NCBI GenBank assembly: GCA_017849575.1
Contig: JAFIGV010000027.1
Span: 166,330 to 230,329, forward strand
DNA length: 64,000 bases
Source of the DNA: Flavipsychrobacter sp.
GTDB taxonomy: Bacteria; Bacteroidota; Bacteroidia; Chitinophagales; Chitinophagaceae
Reading direction: 5' to 3'
The translations under genes and the position numbers were made by a program. Shown piece by piece: positions 51,216-58,806 of this stretch (position 1 is the first letter of the stretch; each line of letters starts with the position of its first letter). The notes under the pieces are model-generated. The model did not search any database. It was not told the DNA's origin and worked only from the letters and a program-made list of their open reading frames with translations.

Positions 51216-51926
51216 ATGCTGCCAAAATATAATCGTGTTCTGTTAAAGCTTTCCGGTGAGTCGTTAATGGGCGACCGGACCTTTGGTCTTGACCCTAAAA
51301 TGCTGGAAGCTTATGCGACGGATATCAAAGCCATCACCGACCTTGGCGTACAGGTGGCGGTAGTCATTGGCGGCGGCAATATTTACCGCGGAATGAACGA
51401 AGCCGAAACCGGCATTGAACGCGCGCAGGGCGACTACATGGGCATGCTCGCCACCGTGATCAACGGAATGGCGCTGCAGGCCGCTCTCGAAAAGATCGGC
51501 GTAAAAACACGGCTGCAAAGCGCCATAAAGATGGAGCAGGTTGCCGAACCCTACATTCGCCGCCGTGCCATTCGTCACCTCGAAAAGGGCCGTGTAGTAA
51601 TCTTCGGGGCAGGCACCGGTAACCCATACTTTACCACAGATACCGCAGGTTCACTCCGGGCTATTGAGATCAATGCAGCCGTGATTCTGAAAGGCACGCG
51701 CGTAGATGGTATCTATAGTGCCGATCCGGAAAAAGATCCGAACGCAAAACGATATGAGCAGCTAAGCTTTAATGAGGTGATCACTCAGGGGCTGAAAGTA
51801 ATGGACATGACGGCCTTCACGCTTTGTCAGGAAAACAACCTGCCCATCATCGTGTTCGATATGCACCGTGCGGGCAACCTGCTCGATGTGGTTTCAGGCA
51901 AAAAGGTCGGCACTATTGTGAGCTAA
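51216..51926 (+). CDS. pyrH: Uridylate kinase (UMP kinase)
   Basis: 236 residues from ATG 51216 ([19 protein letters not shown]); the frame to 51156 adds 20 residues not seen in the family. It phosphorylates UMP to UDP with ATP and belongs to the amino-acid-kinase fold, not the NMP-kinase fold. KLSGES (11-16), [36 protein letters not shown] and the C-terminal [13 protein letters not shown] are present. The upstream region is divergent from the membrane-protein operon. Confidence 0.95.
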   Translation: MLPKYNRVLLKLSGESLMGDRTFGLDPKMLEAYATDIKAITDLGVQVAVVIGGGNIYRGMNEAETGIERAQGDYMGMLATVINGMALQAALEKIGVKTRLQSAIKMEQVAEPYIRRRAIRHLEKGRVVIFGAGTGNPYFTTDTAGSLRAIEINAAVILKGTRVDGIYSADPEKDPNAKRYEQLSFNEVITQGLKVMDMTAFTLCQENNLPIIVFDMHRAGNLLDVVSGKKVGTIVS

Positions 51927-52065
51927 CCTCTGCACAGCGCATCGGCATCAGCGGTTTACGAAACTTACCCGAACACCGGGAACAACAATTTCTTTACCGA
52001 CGAGCGCAAGGGTAGAGGCGGAAGCCTTAGCGTTATCATCCATAGTTTTCCAGTAGAAAAGGCAA

Positions 52066-52073
52066 TATATTTG
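52066..52073 (+). promoter_or_regulatory. -7 promoter element of the CarH-like regulator gene
   Basis: TATATTTG, exact TAnnTTTG, with TTTT about 16 bases before it. It lies 93 bases before ATG 52167 in the 240-base gap after pyrH. No TGTTTA half-site was seen in this gap, so the regulator may not control itself. Confidence 0.45.
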
Positions 52074-52166
52074 ACCCTGCCATTTGGCAAGCCCTTTCAA
52101 CATTTTCACGGCTAAGCTGTTATAACGGGAAAATCAGGAGTCGTGCCCGAAACTTTAAGAGCAGAA

Positions 52167-53048
52167 ATGAATCGTTTCAGTATCAAAGATATTGAGAACC
52201 TCACAGGCATTAAGGCCCACACCATTCGCATATGGGAGCAGCGTTACGGCATTCTTCAGCCCAAGCGCACCCCCACCAACATCCGGTATTACGATGCGGA
52301 TGATCTGAAACTGGCTCTCAGGGTGGCGCTGCTCAATAGTTATGGCTACAAGATCAGTCGTATCCACCAGATGAATCACGACGAGATGAACAGTCTTATT
52401 GGCAAAGTGGGCGACAAAGATTTCCGCCTGCAGGCCCTGGTCAATGAGCTGCTGGAAGCTACGCTGGAACTGAATATCGACCTTTTCGAACAGTTGATAG
52501 ATCAATATATCCGTCGCAACGGTGTGGAAGCAGCAGTAGAGCAGTTGATTTTTCAGTTCCTGGAAAAGATTGGACTGATGTGGCTTTCCGACCGTATCTA
52601 TCCCGCTCAGGAACACCTGATCAGCAATGTCATTTATCGAAAGATAGCCGTGGCCATCGAAGGCCTTCCTCCCAAGCAGGGAGATGAAGGACCCTCCATT
52701 CTCCTGTTTTTACCCGAGGGCGAAATTCATGATCTGGGCTTGTTGTATGTACATTACCTCTTGCGTAAATATCACAAAAACCCGATTTACCTTGGCCCTA
52801 ATTCGCCGCTCAAAGAAGCCGCCTATGTGTTCCATTCTCTGCGGCCACGCTTCGTGTATCTGCACCTTACTTCTATAGCCGAAGAGTTCGATGCGGTGAG
52901 ATATCTGCAAAAAGTCTCCCGGCAGTTTGAAGGAGCCACCGTATTCGTTTCCGGCAGCATGCTTCGCGCCAAGAAGTTTCAGCCGCCCGCCAACATGATT
53001 TTTCTCTACAACCTCACCGAAGTAAAGGACGCATTTCTGGCGCTCTGA
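52167..53048 (+). CDS. CarH/LitR-like MerR-family regulator with cobalamin-binding domain
   Basis: 293 residues from ATG 52167 (MNRFSIKDIENLTGIKAHTI); a GTG 24 bases upstream is possible but gives an unusual N-terminus. N-terminal MerR HTH (4-70, with HTIRIWEQRYGIL). A four-helix cap (about 90-165) carries the W-x9-EH motif of adenosylcobalamin photoreceptors: Trp139, Glu149, His150. A Rossmann-like B12 domain has E-x-H-x-x-G (Glu186, His188, Gly191), the lower-ligand motif of CarH and CarA. In Thermus CarH the residue after the Trp is a His that binds cobalt in the light state; here it is Leu140. It probably represses the adjacent sigma factor in the dark. Confidence 0.85.
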   Translation: MNRFSIKDIENLTGIKAHTIRIWEQRYGILQPKRTPTNIRYYDADDLKLALRVALLNSYGYKISRIHQMNHDEMNSLIGKVGDKDFRLQALVNELLEATLELNIDLFEQLIDQYIRRNGVEAAVEQLIFQFLEKIGLMWLSDRIYPAQEHLISNVIYRKIAVAIEGLPPKQGDEGPSILLFLPEGEIHDLGLLYVHYLLRKYHKNPIYLGPNSPLKEAAYVFHSLRPRFVYLHLTSIAEEFDAVRYLQKVSRQFEGATVFVSGSMLRAKKFQPPANMIFLYNLTEVKDAFLAL

Positions 53049-53096
53049 TCGCTTCCGGGTCCATGCTCATAAGGGGCACTCCTGGCGATCATGGTG

Positions 53097-53190
53097 TTTT
53101 GTTTAATGCTGACTATACCAACTATAAACAAAATAAATAGCGCTGCGCGGATATAGTGTTTAAGTTTGACCTACTAAACACTAAACAAAA
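53097..53190 (+). promoter_or_regulatory. Regulator-sigma intergenic region with TGTTTA/TAAACA half-sites over a promoter
   Basis: Five hexamers: TGTTTA at 53100-53105 and 53157-53162; TAAACA at 53125-53130, 53175-53180 and 53182-53187. Two inverted repeats result: TTTTGTTTA (53097-53105) with TAAACAAAA (53125-53133), and AGTGTTTA (53155-53162) with TAAACACT (53175-53182). The second brackets an exact -7 element TAAGTTTG (53161-53168), 22 bases before the sigma ATG. A bound CarH-like tetramer would block that promoter. TAAACA is close to the TnTACA half-site described for CarH. Confidence 0.6.
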
Positions 53191-53684
53191 TGACGACTGC
53201 GGATTTTAATTATGTGGTGTCAAGGCACAGCGATTTTTTGCATCCTTATGCTATTTCGCTGACCAATAATTACGAAGATGCCCGCGATTTGTTTCAGGAA
53301 ACTATGCTCAGGGCCTTACTGAACAGAGATAAATATCAGTTTGGCACCAACCTTAAAGCCTGGCTCTACACCATCATGCGAAACATTTTCATCAACAGCT
53401 ACCGGCGGAACAAAAAATTTTCGAAGGTAGCCAATGAGGAAGCTTCGGAATACTATCTGATGAACGCCCAACCGGTGGATAACCATGGCTGGAGTCGTCT
53501 GCGCATGGCAGAGATCCGGAAGGCAATGGACGAGCTTCCCCCAGTATTTCGACTATCTTTCGAACTTTACTACACCGGTTATAAATATCAGGAGATATCG
53601 GAGTTACTCAGCGAACCGCTGGGAACAGTGAAAAGCCGGATACACTTTGCAAGGAAAATGCTTACCCAACAACTTGACCGTTAA
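53190..53684 (+). CDS. ECF-type RNA polymerase sigma factor
   Basis: 164 residues. Region 2 includes DARDLFQETMLRAL and GTNLKAWLYTIMRNIFINSYRR (about 28-72), region 4 includes SFELYYTGYKYQEISELLSE and LGTVKSRIHFARKML (about 120-160). No anti-sigma gene is adjacent. It follows the CarH-like regulator on the same strand, in a MerR-sigma order, with idi 15 bases after its stop. In Streptomyces a LitR-LitS pair of this type drives light-induced carotenoid synthesis, and a similar role is inferred here. The message leader is probably about 15 bases. Confidence 0.88.
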   Translation: MTTADFNYVVSRHSDFLHPYAISLTNNYEDARDLFQETMLRALLNRDKYQFGTNLKAWLYTIMRNIFINSYRRNKKFSKVANEEASEYYLMNAQPVDNHGWSRLRMAEIRKAMDELPPVFRLSFELYYTGYKYQEISELLSEPLGTVKSRIHFARKMLTQQLDR

Positions 53685-53699
53685 ACAACAATCTGCAAC

Positions 53700-54239
53700 A
53701 TGTCGGCACGAAAAGACCATGTAATACTGGTGAACGAAAAAAATGAATGGCTGGGTACTATGGAGAAGATGGCTGCGCACGAGCTTGGCCTGCTGCATCG
53801 CGCGTTCAGCGTTTTTATCCTCAACGAGCATGAGGAAATGTTGCTGCAGCGACGCGCACAGTCCAAGTATCACTCCGGCGGCCTATGGAGCAATGCTTGC
53901 TGTTCGCACCCCTATCCCGGAGAGAGCACAGCCGGCGCAGCCCAAAGACGCATGCAGCAGGAGCTGGGCATCACCTGTTCGCTCACGCCGTTGTTTCAGT
54001 TTCGTTATCGTGCGGTTGTAGGCAATGGTCTTATCGAAAATGAGTACGACCATGTGTATGTCGGTGAATATTCCGGGTCATTTCAGACGGATCCGGAGGA
54101 AGTGGAGGAGTTGCAGTTCGTAGCACTCGACAAAGTTCAGGACTGGCTTCGCGAGCGACCCGAAGATTTTACAGCCTGGTTTCGCCTCGCTTTGCCGCGT
54201 TTTCTTGACAGCCTTAAGGCTTCGCGTGTTGCCGCTTAA
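53700..54239 (+). CDS. idi: Isopentenyl-diphosphate delta-isomerase, type 1
   Basis: 179 residues, Nudix-fold IPP isomerase. It interconverts isopentenyl and dimethylallyl diphosphate, the first step toward isoprenoids including carotenoids. Active-site Cys is in NACCSHP (Cys67-Cys68, Cys68 aligning with E. coli Cys67), the acidic partner in IENEYDH (Glu115), and the Nudix-like GAAQRRMQQELG is at 79-90. LLHRAFSVF is the N-terminal metal-binding His segment. It is in one transcript with the sigma factor, so it is the only visible output of the regulator-sigma pair. Its stop overlaps the convergent lipoprotein gene's stop by three bases (TTAA). Confidence 0.93.
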   Translation: MSARKDHVILVNEKNEWLGTMEKMAAHELGLLHRAFSVFILNEHEEMLLQRRAQSKYHSGGLWSNACCSHPYPGESTAGAAQRRMQQELGITCSLTPLFQFRYRAVVGNGLIENEYDHVYVGEYSGSFQTDPEEVEELQFVALDKVQDWLRERPEDFTAWFRLALPRFLDSLKASRVAA

Positions 54240-55663
54240 GGTTGAAATTCATAACAACCCACATCTATGGCCGTACCCTGAATTCTGGGGTTATCATCAA
54301 GGTCATTGCCAATGCTTACGGCCATGCCGGCATCAATGAGCGGCGACCCTTCTTTAGAGCGGTAGTTTTGCTTTTCAGCATCTGCAAACCCTGGTTCTGT
54401 ATTCAGCAGACAGTTATTCATCTGCAGCTCTGGATCGGTGAAGCCGGGTTTATTCGGCTGGCTATGTTTCAGCAGACAATTATTGAATACAGCCTTATAA
54501 CTGGCCGTCTCAGTTTTATAAACGTACAGTTCATTTTCCAGCGAGCCATAGACCAGGCAATTGGTGAAAACCGCATCAAGATCTCCTGCTATAAGCTGCT
54601 CATTGCTCACGGGAAAATAATTGAGCACGGCTACGGTGGGTTCGTCAGTATGCGCAACCTTTTTCGTAAAATAATTGATGAAGTCGCAGTTATAGAAGCG
54701 ATAATATCCCCCCTGAAAGGTAACGAGTGCCTGAGCGCCGCAGTCGTGGATCAGGCAGTTTTCTGCTACAATACTTCCGCCGAAGCTCAGAATGCCGTAT
54801 CCCAGCGAGTTTTGGATCAGGGTATGGCGTAGTGTGAGCGGGGCCTTATAGCTTTCGAGGGCAAAGGGAAGGCCGCCGCCTGCATTGTTGCCGCAGTTTT
54901 TGAGTACACACCAATCCATCTTGTTGTCGGTGCTGGCGCTGTCGAAGTAAATGCCGCCCCACTCGCCGGGGTACCCCTCGTTGCCGAAATAACCCCTGTC
55001 GAGGCGGTCGCCCTGAAAGATAATGCTGTCCTTTTTGGTGCCCAGCGCATGCAAGGTGCCCAAAACGATCAGCCGAGAGTCGGCATGCATATAGATTCTG
55101 CAACCGGCAGGGACGGTAAGGGTTTTGCCATAGTCTATGCCCGCACTGTGCAGAATGACGTAGGGCTTGTCCGTTTTCCAGGTTGTATTCTCTGAGATCA
55201 GACTATCGCGCAGGTAGTATGCATTTTGCCCAAAAGCATAAAAAGGGACCGAAAATTCGTTGCCATTAAGTGTTGCGATCAGCCGGTCTTCTACAATGAA
55301 GGGAATGGTATCATTGTTAGGGTCAATGTTTACCGTAGCAAACACATAGATGCTGTCATTTGCTGCCACCTCTATATCGCCCACATTATTGCCACTGATT
55401 CCGTTTACATTGAGGTGGAAGTAAGAAGCGCCCCCGTTTGCCAGTCGTACAGAGCTGATCACTACTTTTTGGTCCTGCGGGTTAAAGATTTTAAGCTGTA
55501 CGGTAAAGCTACCCAGTGAGGTAAAGACCGTATCGAAGTTTACCGTATCGGTAGAAAAGCGCAGTTCGCCGCCCGACGACAGCAGCGTTTCCTTTTTGCA
55601 GGAGGCACTCAGCAGGGTCGAGAGTACGAAGAGAAAAAAAATGAAAAAGCTTTGCGTCCGCAT
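54236..55663 (-). CDS. Beta-helix lipoprotein (choice-of-anchor Q type)
   Basis: 475 residues. The lipobox is LLSASC (Cys22). A beta-sandwich opening (FDTVFTSLGSFTVQLKIFNP) leads to a right-handed parallel beta-helix from about 180 to 430, with repeating turns such as WCVLKNCGNNAGGG, RHTLIQNSLGYGILSFGG, ENCLIHDCGAQ and YRFYNCDFINYF. The C-terminal GSPLIDAG ... DLDDNPRIQG ... IDVGCYEF block is the choice-of-anchor Q signature. It is probably a surface-anchored polysaccharide-related or structural protein. No catalytic residues could be assigned. Its stop codon overlaps that of idi. Confidence 0.75.
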   Translation of the reverse strand: MRTQSFFIFFLFVLSTLLSASCKKETLLSSGGELRFSTDTVNFDTVFTSLGSFTVQLKIFNPQDQKVVISSVRLANGGASYFHLNVNGISGNNVGDIEVAANDSIYVFATVNIDPNNDTIPFIVEDRLIATLNGNEFSVPFYAFGQNAYYLRDSLISENTTWKTDKPYVILHSAGIDYGKTLTVPAGCRIYMHADSRLIVLGTLHALGTKKDSIIFQGDRLDRGYFGNEGYPGEWGGIYFDSASTDNKMDWCVLKNCGNNAGGGLPFALESYKAPLTLRHTLIQNSLGYGILSFGGSIVAENCLIHDCGAQALVTFQGGYYRFYNCDFINYFTKKVAHTDEPTVAVLNYFPVSNEQLIAGDLDAVFTNCLVYGSLENELYVYKTETASYKAVFNNCLLKHSQPNKPGFTDPELQMNNCLLNTEPGFADAEKQNYRSKEGSPLIDAGMAVSIGNDLDDNPRIQGTAIDVGCYEFQP

Positions 55664-55774
55664 GGATATCTCCGGTTGATGCGTAAAGTTAATTAAGTGA
55701 AGCTATAACGATCTTTCTTCAAAAATATTTCCCTTTGTGCCGCTGTGTTGTGCCGGCTGCGCCGGTGTTTTCAC

Positions 55775-55805
55775 TTTGCAGTGCGGCATGGGTCTGCTAC
55801 ATTTG
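55775..55805 (+). promoter_or_regulatory. Consensus promoter of the SAM hydroxide adenosyltransferase gene
   Basis: TTTG (55775-55778), a 19-base spacer and TACATTTG (55798-55805), both elements perfect for Bacteroidota. The ATG at 55815 is 9 bases past the -7 element, so the message is near-leaderless; this fixes the start against an earlier in-frame codon at 55737. Confidence 0.6.
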
Positions 55806-55814
55806 TCGGGGCTT

Positions 55815-56603
55815 ATGAATTGTATTACACTACTCTCAGACTTTGGGCTGTCGGATGCGTCTGTGGCCGCCGTTAGGGGTGTGTTGCTGCAATATTTGCC
55901 CAACGTGCCGGTGATAGACATAAGCCATATGGTGGCGCCTTTTCATCTTCATCAGGCAGCCTATATACTTGCTGCTTCCTACAGGCATTTTCCTCCGGGC
56001 AGCGTACACGTCATTTTCTACGATCTGTTTTCAGAAAAGCAGCCGAGGATGCTGCTTTGCCGGAAGGACGATCATTATTTTCTGGCCCCCGACAATGGTG
56101 TGCTGGCCCTGGCCTTAGGCTCCGAATATACTGAGGTGTGGAACTGCCTCGATTTGGAAAAGGAACATACTTTTTCCGACTGGCTGCACACCGCGGCGAA
56201 GGTTGTGGTGCGTCTGCAGGAACAGTCCGTTTTAGACTTCGAGCCCTGTGCGCTCAGAAAGGTGCCGGCGCGGTGGTTGCCCCTGGTGGAACATGCCTAT
56301 GTAGAGTGTCATGTCATCCACATTGACCGTTTTGAAAACGTAGTGGTCAACTTTACCCGTCAGCAGTTTGAAGAAATGAGACAAGGACGCAAATTCAGGG
56401 TTCAGTTCATGCGCAATGAAGAGATTGACACCATCAGCAACCATTACAGTGACGTACGTGAAGGCGAAAAGCTATGTCGTTTCAACGGCACGGGTTACCT
56501 TGAGATTGCCATTAACCGCGGTAAAGCTGCCAGTCTTTTTGGAATGCGGTTGCATCAGGATCAGCATCTTATTTACAATACCATAAAAATCTTCTTCGAA
56601 TGA
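55815..56603 (+). CDS. SAM hydroxide adenosyltransferase (DUF62 family)
   Basis: 262 residues from ATG 55815 (MNCITLLSDFGLSDAS); the start is supported by the promoter just upstream. The family N-terminus LSDFGxxD and the DxSHxVxPF segment (IDISHMVAPFHLHQAA) are present, as are GVLALALG and FENVVVNFTRQQF. These enzymes split S-adenosylmethionine with hydroxide into adenosine and methionine, unlike fluorinases, which have a fluoride-binding loop not evident here. The downstream monooxygenase gene overlaps by four bases (ATGA at 56600-56603), so the pair is translationally coupled. Confidence 0.88.
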   Translation: MNCITLLSDFGLSDASVAAVRGVLLQYLPNVPVIDISHMVAPFHLHQAAYILAASYRHFPPGSVHVIFYDLFSEKQPRMLLCRKDDHYFLAPDNGVLALALGSEYTEVWNCLDLEKEHTFSDWLHTAAKVVVRLQEQSVLDFEPCALRKVPARWLPLVEHAYVECHVIHIDRFENVVVNFTRQQFEEMRQGRKFRVQFMRNEEIDTISNHYSDVREGEKLCRFNGTGYLEIAINRGKAASLFGMRLHQDQHLIYNTIKIFFE

Positions 56604-56899
56604 TCGTTCGTATCGTCAGGATGCAATTCCGGGCCGGCGAAGTCGAAAACTTCCTGTCGTTGTTTGAGGAGCGTAAGCAACAAATCCGGCACTTTGAGGG
56701 CTGTCAGCACCTGGAGCTCTGGCAGGATACACACAACAGCCATATATTTTTCACGTACAGCATCTGGCAAAGCGAAGCCCACCTCAATCATTACCGTTTT
56801 TCTCCCTTGTTTAAGGACACCTGGAGCAAAACGAAGGCTTTGTTTGCCGACAAACCAGAAGCCTGGAGCCTTAGCCGCAGCGTAGTGCAGGAGGCATAG
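56600..56899 (+). CDS. Antibiotic biosynthesis monooxygenase (ABM) domain protein
   Basis: 99 residues, a single dimeric alpha-beta-barrel ABM domain: FRAGEVENFLSLFEERKQQI, FEGCQHLELWQDTHNSHIFF, SIWQSEAHLNHYRFSPLFK. These small proteins act as quinone or heme monooxygenases, or simply as ligand-binding dimers. The start overlaps the SAM adenosyltransferase stop by four bases, so they are co-translated; whether they are functionally linked is unknown. Confidence 0.8.
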   Translation: MIVRIVRMQFRAGEVENFLSLFEERKQQIRHFEGCQHLELWQDTHNSHIFFTYSIWQSEAHLNHYRFSPLFKDTWSKTKALFADKPEAWSLSRSVVQEA

Positions 56900-56905
56900 G
56901 GCCGG

Positions 56906-57358
56906 CTACCGCAGGCGATCCATACTTTTTACCAGCTTCTCATCCCGGCTGATGCCTCTTATGGCCAGGATCAAAAACAGGATGACGAATACCGGCACCA
57001 CCATGCCCGCCTGATAACTTCCATTTTGCGGGGCCGGTGCGGTGGTTTCGTTAAAATGGTTGATGCGCATCAGATTCACACCTATAAAACTTATCGAAGC
57101 AAGAATGGAAAACAAGGACAGGCCTCTCTGTTGTTTTCTGTCTTTGTACCGAAATACGGCCACGACTGGCAGGGCAATCATCATTACTGCCAGTATCAGG
57201 GAAGGATAGTGTTGTAATACGGTCAGTTTTTGCACCACCATGCCAAAACCCTGTGCCATGTCAGCTTTATAAACCCAGCCTGTGTACCAGTTCAGCAGCA
57301 GCGTCACACTGAGCAGCGAAGCGATGAACAGCCATAGTGTTTGTTTTCTCTGTATCAT
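56906..57358 (-). CDS. DUF4293-type membrane protein
   Basis: 150 residues with about four hydrophobic helices, beginning MIQRKQTLWLFIASLLSVTL and containing the segment RYKDRKQQRGLSLF between the second and third helices. This is the pattern of the Bacteroidota-restricted DUF4293 family. Function unknown. It is convergent with the ABM gene (6-base gap), lies downstream of serS on the same strand, and has no visible promoter of its own in the 60 bases after serS. Confidence 0.75.
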   Translation of the reverse strand: MIQRKQTLWLFIASLLSVTLLLNWYTGWVYKADMAQGFGMVVQKLTVLQHYPSLILAVMMIALPVVAVFRYKDRKQQRGLSLFSILASISFIGVNLMRINHFNETTAPAPQNGSYQAGMVVPVFVILFLILAIRGISRDEKLVKSMDRLR

Positions 57359-57419
57359 AATGTTTCAAAAATAAAGATTATTCAAAGGCCGGCCGGGAAG
57401 CCGCAGTCTGCATACCGAA

Positions 57420-58691
57420 TCATGCAATGGCATCAGCCCCAAAGTAAGGTTGCAAGGCCGCGGGAATCTTTATACCCCCGGGCGTCTGATGATTTTCGAG
57501 CAGGCAGGCCATGATGCGCGGCAGCGCCAGCGAGCTGCCATTGAGGGAATGAACAAGCTGTGTTTTGCCGGAGCCGTCCCTGAAACGGATTTTCATTCTG
57601 TTGGTCTGAAAATTTTCGAAGTTCGACACAGAGCTCACTTCCAGCCAGCGTTCCTGTGCTGCGCTATACACTTCAAAATCGTACGTGAGGGCGGAGGTAA
57701 AACTCATGTCGCCGCCACAAAGCCTCAGGATACGGTATTCCAGCCCGAGCGACTGCAGCAATTGCTCTACATGCAGCACCATTTGTTCCAGCACGGCATA
57801 GCTCTGTTCCGGATGTACCAACTGCACAATCTCCACTTTGTCGAACTGATGCACGCGGTTCAGGCCCCGTACATCCTTGCCATACGATCCCGCCTCCCGG
57901 CGAAAGCAAGGACTGTATGCGGTCATTTTTACGGGTAGATCTGCCTCGGCAATGATCACATCACGATACACATTGGTTACCGGCACTTCGGCAGTAGGGA
58001 TCAGATAGAACCCATCTGCGGCGACATGATACATCTGTCCTTCCTTATCGGGCAGTTGGCCGGTGCCATAGGCTGTGGTTTCGTTTACCATGTAGGGCGG
58101 GTAAAACTCTTTATATCCTGCCTGTGTATTGTAGTCGAGGAAATAGCTGATCAGTGCTCTCTGAAGCCTTGCCCCTCGGCCCGTATAGACCGGAAACCCG
58201 CTGCCCGTAATTTTATTACCCAGTTCGAAGTCGATCAATTCGTATTGAGCGGCAAGGTCCCAATGGGCTTTTTTCTGTGCGGAAAGATCGGGGCGTTGGC
58301 CACCGCTGCGTACTATTTCATTTTCTTCGGGTGTTTTGCCCACAGGCACCGAGGCATGCGGTAGGTTGGGTAGCCGCACGATCAGATCGTTCAGTTCTGC
58401 TTCCAGCTCGTTTAGGCGCTGCACCTGCTCCTTCGCTTTTTCTTTGCTTTGCGATACTTCGGCTTTGTGCAGGTCGGCTTCAGCTTTCTGGCCCTGCGCC
58501 ATGAGTTGCCCAATCTTTTTTGAAGCGGTATTGATGGTTGCGGCTAAAGTATCACTTTCCACCTGCACCTGCCTGCGTTGTTCATCTACGGAAATGATTT
58601 TTTCAACAAGATCGAGGTCTTTGAAGTTTTTTTTCCTGAGTCCTTCTATCACTCTTTCTTTTTCCTGTCTGAACAAATAAATCGGAAGCAT
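57420..58691 (-). CDS. serS: Seryl-tRNA synthetase
   Basis: 423 residues from ATG 58691 (MLPIYLFRQEKERVIEGLRK); the 45 extra bases to 58736 would lie in the promoter and the MoxR terminator. The N-terminal long coiled coil that grips the tRNA variable arm (30-110, RRQVQVESDTLAATINTASK) is followed by the class II core: motif 2 SPCFRREAGSYGKDVRGLNRVHQF and motif 3 NGSSLALPRIMACLLENHQ. It charges tRNA-Ser and, with other enzymes, tRNA-Sec. The promoter is an exact -7 element 20 bases upstream. Confidence 0.96.
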   Translation of the reverse strand: MLPIYLFRQEKERVIEGLRKKNFKDLDLVEKIISVDEQRRQVQVESDTLAATINTASKKIGQLMAQGQKAEADLHKAEVSQSKEKAKEQVQRLNELEAELNDLIVRLPNLPHASVPVGKTPEENEIVRSGGQRPDLSAQKKAHWDLAAQYELIDFELGNKITGSGFPVYTGRGARLQRALISYFLDYNTQAGYKEFYPPYMVNETTAYGTGQLPDKEGQMYHVAADGFYLIPTAEVPVTNVYRDVIIAEADLPVKMTAYSPCFRREAGSYGKDVRGLNRVHQFDKVEIVQLVHPEQSYAVLEQMVLHVEQLLQSLGLEYRILRLCGGDMSFTSALTYDFEVYSAAQERWLEVSSVSNFENFQTNRMKIRFRDGSGKTQLVHSLNGSSLALPRIMACLLENHQTPGGIKIPAALQPYFGADAIA

Positions 58692-58710
58692 TGCATTGAT
58701 TTTTACCGGG

Positions 58711-58718
58711 CAAATATA
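58711..58718 (-). promoter_or_regulatory. -7 promoter element of serS
   Basis: TATATTTG followed by CCC on the minus strand, exact TAnnTTTG, 19 bases before ATG 58691. TTTG lies 15 bases further upstream, within the T-tail of the MoxR-gene terminator. Confidence 0.5.
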
Positions 58719-58735
58719 GACCGGATTTGCGGGCA

Positions 58736-58776
58736 AAGAAAAGACCTGTGCGCTTTTCGGAAACGTACAGGTCTTT
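58736..58776 (-). terminator. Intrinsic terminator of the MoxR gene
   Basis: A 10-bp stem (58740-58749 with 58767-58776) and a T-rich tail on the minus strand, 31 bases after the MoxR stop. The serS -33 element overlaps its tail. Confidence 0.7.
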
Positions 58777-58806
58777 CGGTATTGGAAACCTTTGCTTTTT
58801 TAAAGA

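Noticed and set aside
51824..52015. A 63-residue frame after pyrH
   Set aside because: It begins inside pyrH in another frame and has no homology-like features. The gap to the CarH-like gene holds only the promoter element at 52066-52073.
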